The notes under the pieces were generated by a model. The model had not been told where the DNA came from and made no database searches. It was given only the letters and a program-made list of their open reading frames with translations. DNA of 64,000 nucleotides. Source: Microbacterium oleivorans. GTDB taxonomy: Bacteria; Actinomycetota; Actinomycetes; Actinomycetales; Microbacteriaceae. Positions 63,370-64,000 of the stretch are shown here, piece by piece (positions within the stretch are counted from its first letter, which is position 1; every line of letters begins with the position of its first letter). Position numbers and translations under genes: made by a program. The stretch is from contig NZ_MAYO01000003.1 of NCBI RefSeq assembly GCF_001691565.1, forward strand, positions 372,001-436,000. Reading direction: 5' to 3'.

Positions 63370-64000
63370 TCAGTTCTTCCGGAGCAGCCAGATCGACATC
63401 GCGTCGGTGCCGTGGCGGTGGGGCCACAGCTGGGCGCGTCCCGATCCATCCGCCGGCTCGGCGAGGTCGATCGCGTCGCCGGCGATCTGCCGGACCACGG
63501 CCCGCGTGTCGAGCTGCACGAGTGCGTCACCGAAGCCACGCTCGACCTCGGCCACGACGCCCGCGGTCTCGGCGAGGTGGGGCGAGCACGTGACGTACGC
63601 GACGATGCCGCCGGGAGCGAGCGCGTCGACCGCCGCCGTCAGGAGTCCGGTCTGCAGCTGGCTGAGTTCGGGGACGTCGGTCGGGGCTTTGCGCCACCGC
63701 GCCTCGGGCCGGCGCCGGAGGGCGCCGAGCCCCGTGCAGGGGGCGTCGACGAGGATCCGGTCGTAGACCCCGCGACCGGCGCGGGTGCGGCCGTCCTCCT
63801 CCGACACGGGCACGTCGAGAGGTACGGCGGCGACCGACTGGCGGACGAGCCGGGCACGAGCGGGCGACAGTTCGTTCGCTTCGACGGTGGCCCCGCCCGC
63901 GGCGGCCTCGGCTGCCAGCACGGCGGTCTTGCCACCGGGCGCGGCGCAGAGGTCGAGCCACCGCTCCCCCGCCTGGACCGGCACGGCACGCGAGAGGGCG
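63370..64000 (-). CDS. RsmB/NOP2-type rRNA (cytosine-C5) methyltransferase, C-terminal part
   Basis: The last 210 codons of a gene cut by the window edge. It has the SAM-binding LDLCAAPGGKTAVLA, motif IV DAPCTGLGALRRRPEARWRK, and the catalytic-Cys motif VTCSPH, which places it with RsmB (16S rRNA C967 methylation). In actinobacteria rsmB often precedes rpe, as here. The missing 5' part should hold the NusB-like and N1 domains. The GTG inside the visible part (63984) is not the start. Confidence 0.92.
   Translation of the reverse strand, partial: ALSRAVPVQAGERWLDLCAAPGGKTAVLAAEAAAGGATVEANELSPARARLVRQSVAAVPLDVPVSEEDGRTRAGRGVYDRILVDAPCTGLGALRRRPEARWRKAPTDVPELSQLQTGLLTAAVDALAPGGIVAYVTCSPHLAETAGVVAEVERGFGDALVQLDTRAVVRQIAGDAIDLAEPADGSGRAQLWPHRHGTDAMSIWLLRKN

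Noticed and set aside
1..64000. CRISPR arrays, insertion sequences, prophage or toxin-antitoxin modules
   Set aside because: No regularly spaced repeats, no transposase, integrase or phage structural motifs, and no toxin-antitoxin pair were recognised; the small XRE gene pairs with DUF2975, not with a toxin.

Overview
This window looks like chromosomal DNA from a high-GC actinobacterium of the family Microbacteriaceae, most likely Microbacterium or a close relative. The evidence is the very GC-rich third codon positions, frequent GTG starts, many 4-base ATGA or GTGA gene overlaps, and marker genes: RbpA, an ANTAR regulator of the PdtaR type, DUF6458, an HGxxPAAW protein inside a his-trp cluster, a Nei2-like glycosylase and DNA polymerase I without proofreading. 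Coding density is very high. No gene-free stretch exceeds 300 bases, and no insertion sequence, prophage or CRISPR array was seen. The window ends inside a gene on the right and probably also on the left.

Layout. 121-5410 (minus): ABC transporter (ATPase, permease), sensor kinase, response regulator, MscS channel, truncated globin. 5519-14096: aminopeptidase N (minus), then RpiB-like isomerase, Nei glycosylase, PaiB-like flavoprotein, amidohydrolase, gamma-carbonic anhydrase-like protein and Lnt (plus). 14100-18617: RbpA, an NfeD-SPFH-GDPD membrane operon, an SDR protein and an AEC carrier. 18703-20400: a DUF2975 / small XRE regulator / unknown membrane protein operon. 20549-36403: a sugar-utilisation island. 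One operon carries a lipoprotein binding protein, two permeases, a second ROK regulator and a GH27 enzyme; an opposing operon carries LacI, GH31, GH51 and GH127; a ROK regulator and a GH35 beta-galactosidase sit on the outer flanks. None of the hydrolases has a visible signal peptide, so the likely scheme is uptake of plant oligosaccharides followed by cytoplasmic trimming of galactose, arabinose and xylose.

36422-47820: mixed genes (DUF427, two MFS transporters, DUF6458, SGNH hydrolase, luciferase-like oxidoreductase, DUF885 hydrolase, polA, thioesterase, GNAT, PdtaR). 47878-47963: tRNA-Leu(CAA). 48017-64000 (all minus): a central-metabolism block read from right to left as rsmB, rpe, hisE, hisG, hisF, hisI, trp-associated membrane gene, HGxxPAAW gene, trpC, trpB, trpA, lgt, gltB, gltD, pyk. 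trpE, which sits between hisI and the membrane gene in relatives such as Mycobacterium, is absent from that position.

A window-wide regulatory pattern stands out. At least 14 genes have a TANNNT -10 box ending exactly 6 or 7 bases before the start codon, with no usable Shine-Dalgarno sequence, so they are predicted to make leaderless mRNAs. In three of them the stop codon of the upstream gene forms the first three bases of the -10 box. Other notable points are a perfect 51-bp tandem duplication at the end of lnt that doubles both a 17-residue tail and a terminator-like hairpin, and an SDR protein whose catalytic Tyr appears to be Val.
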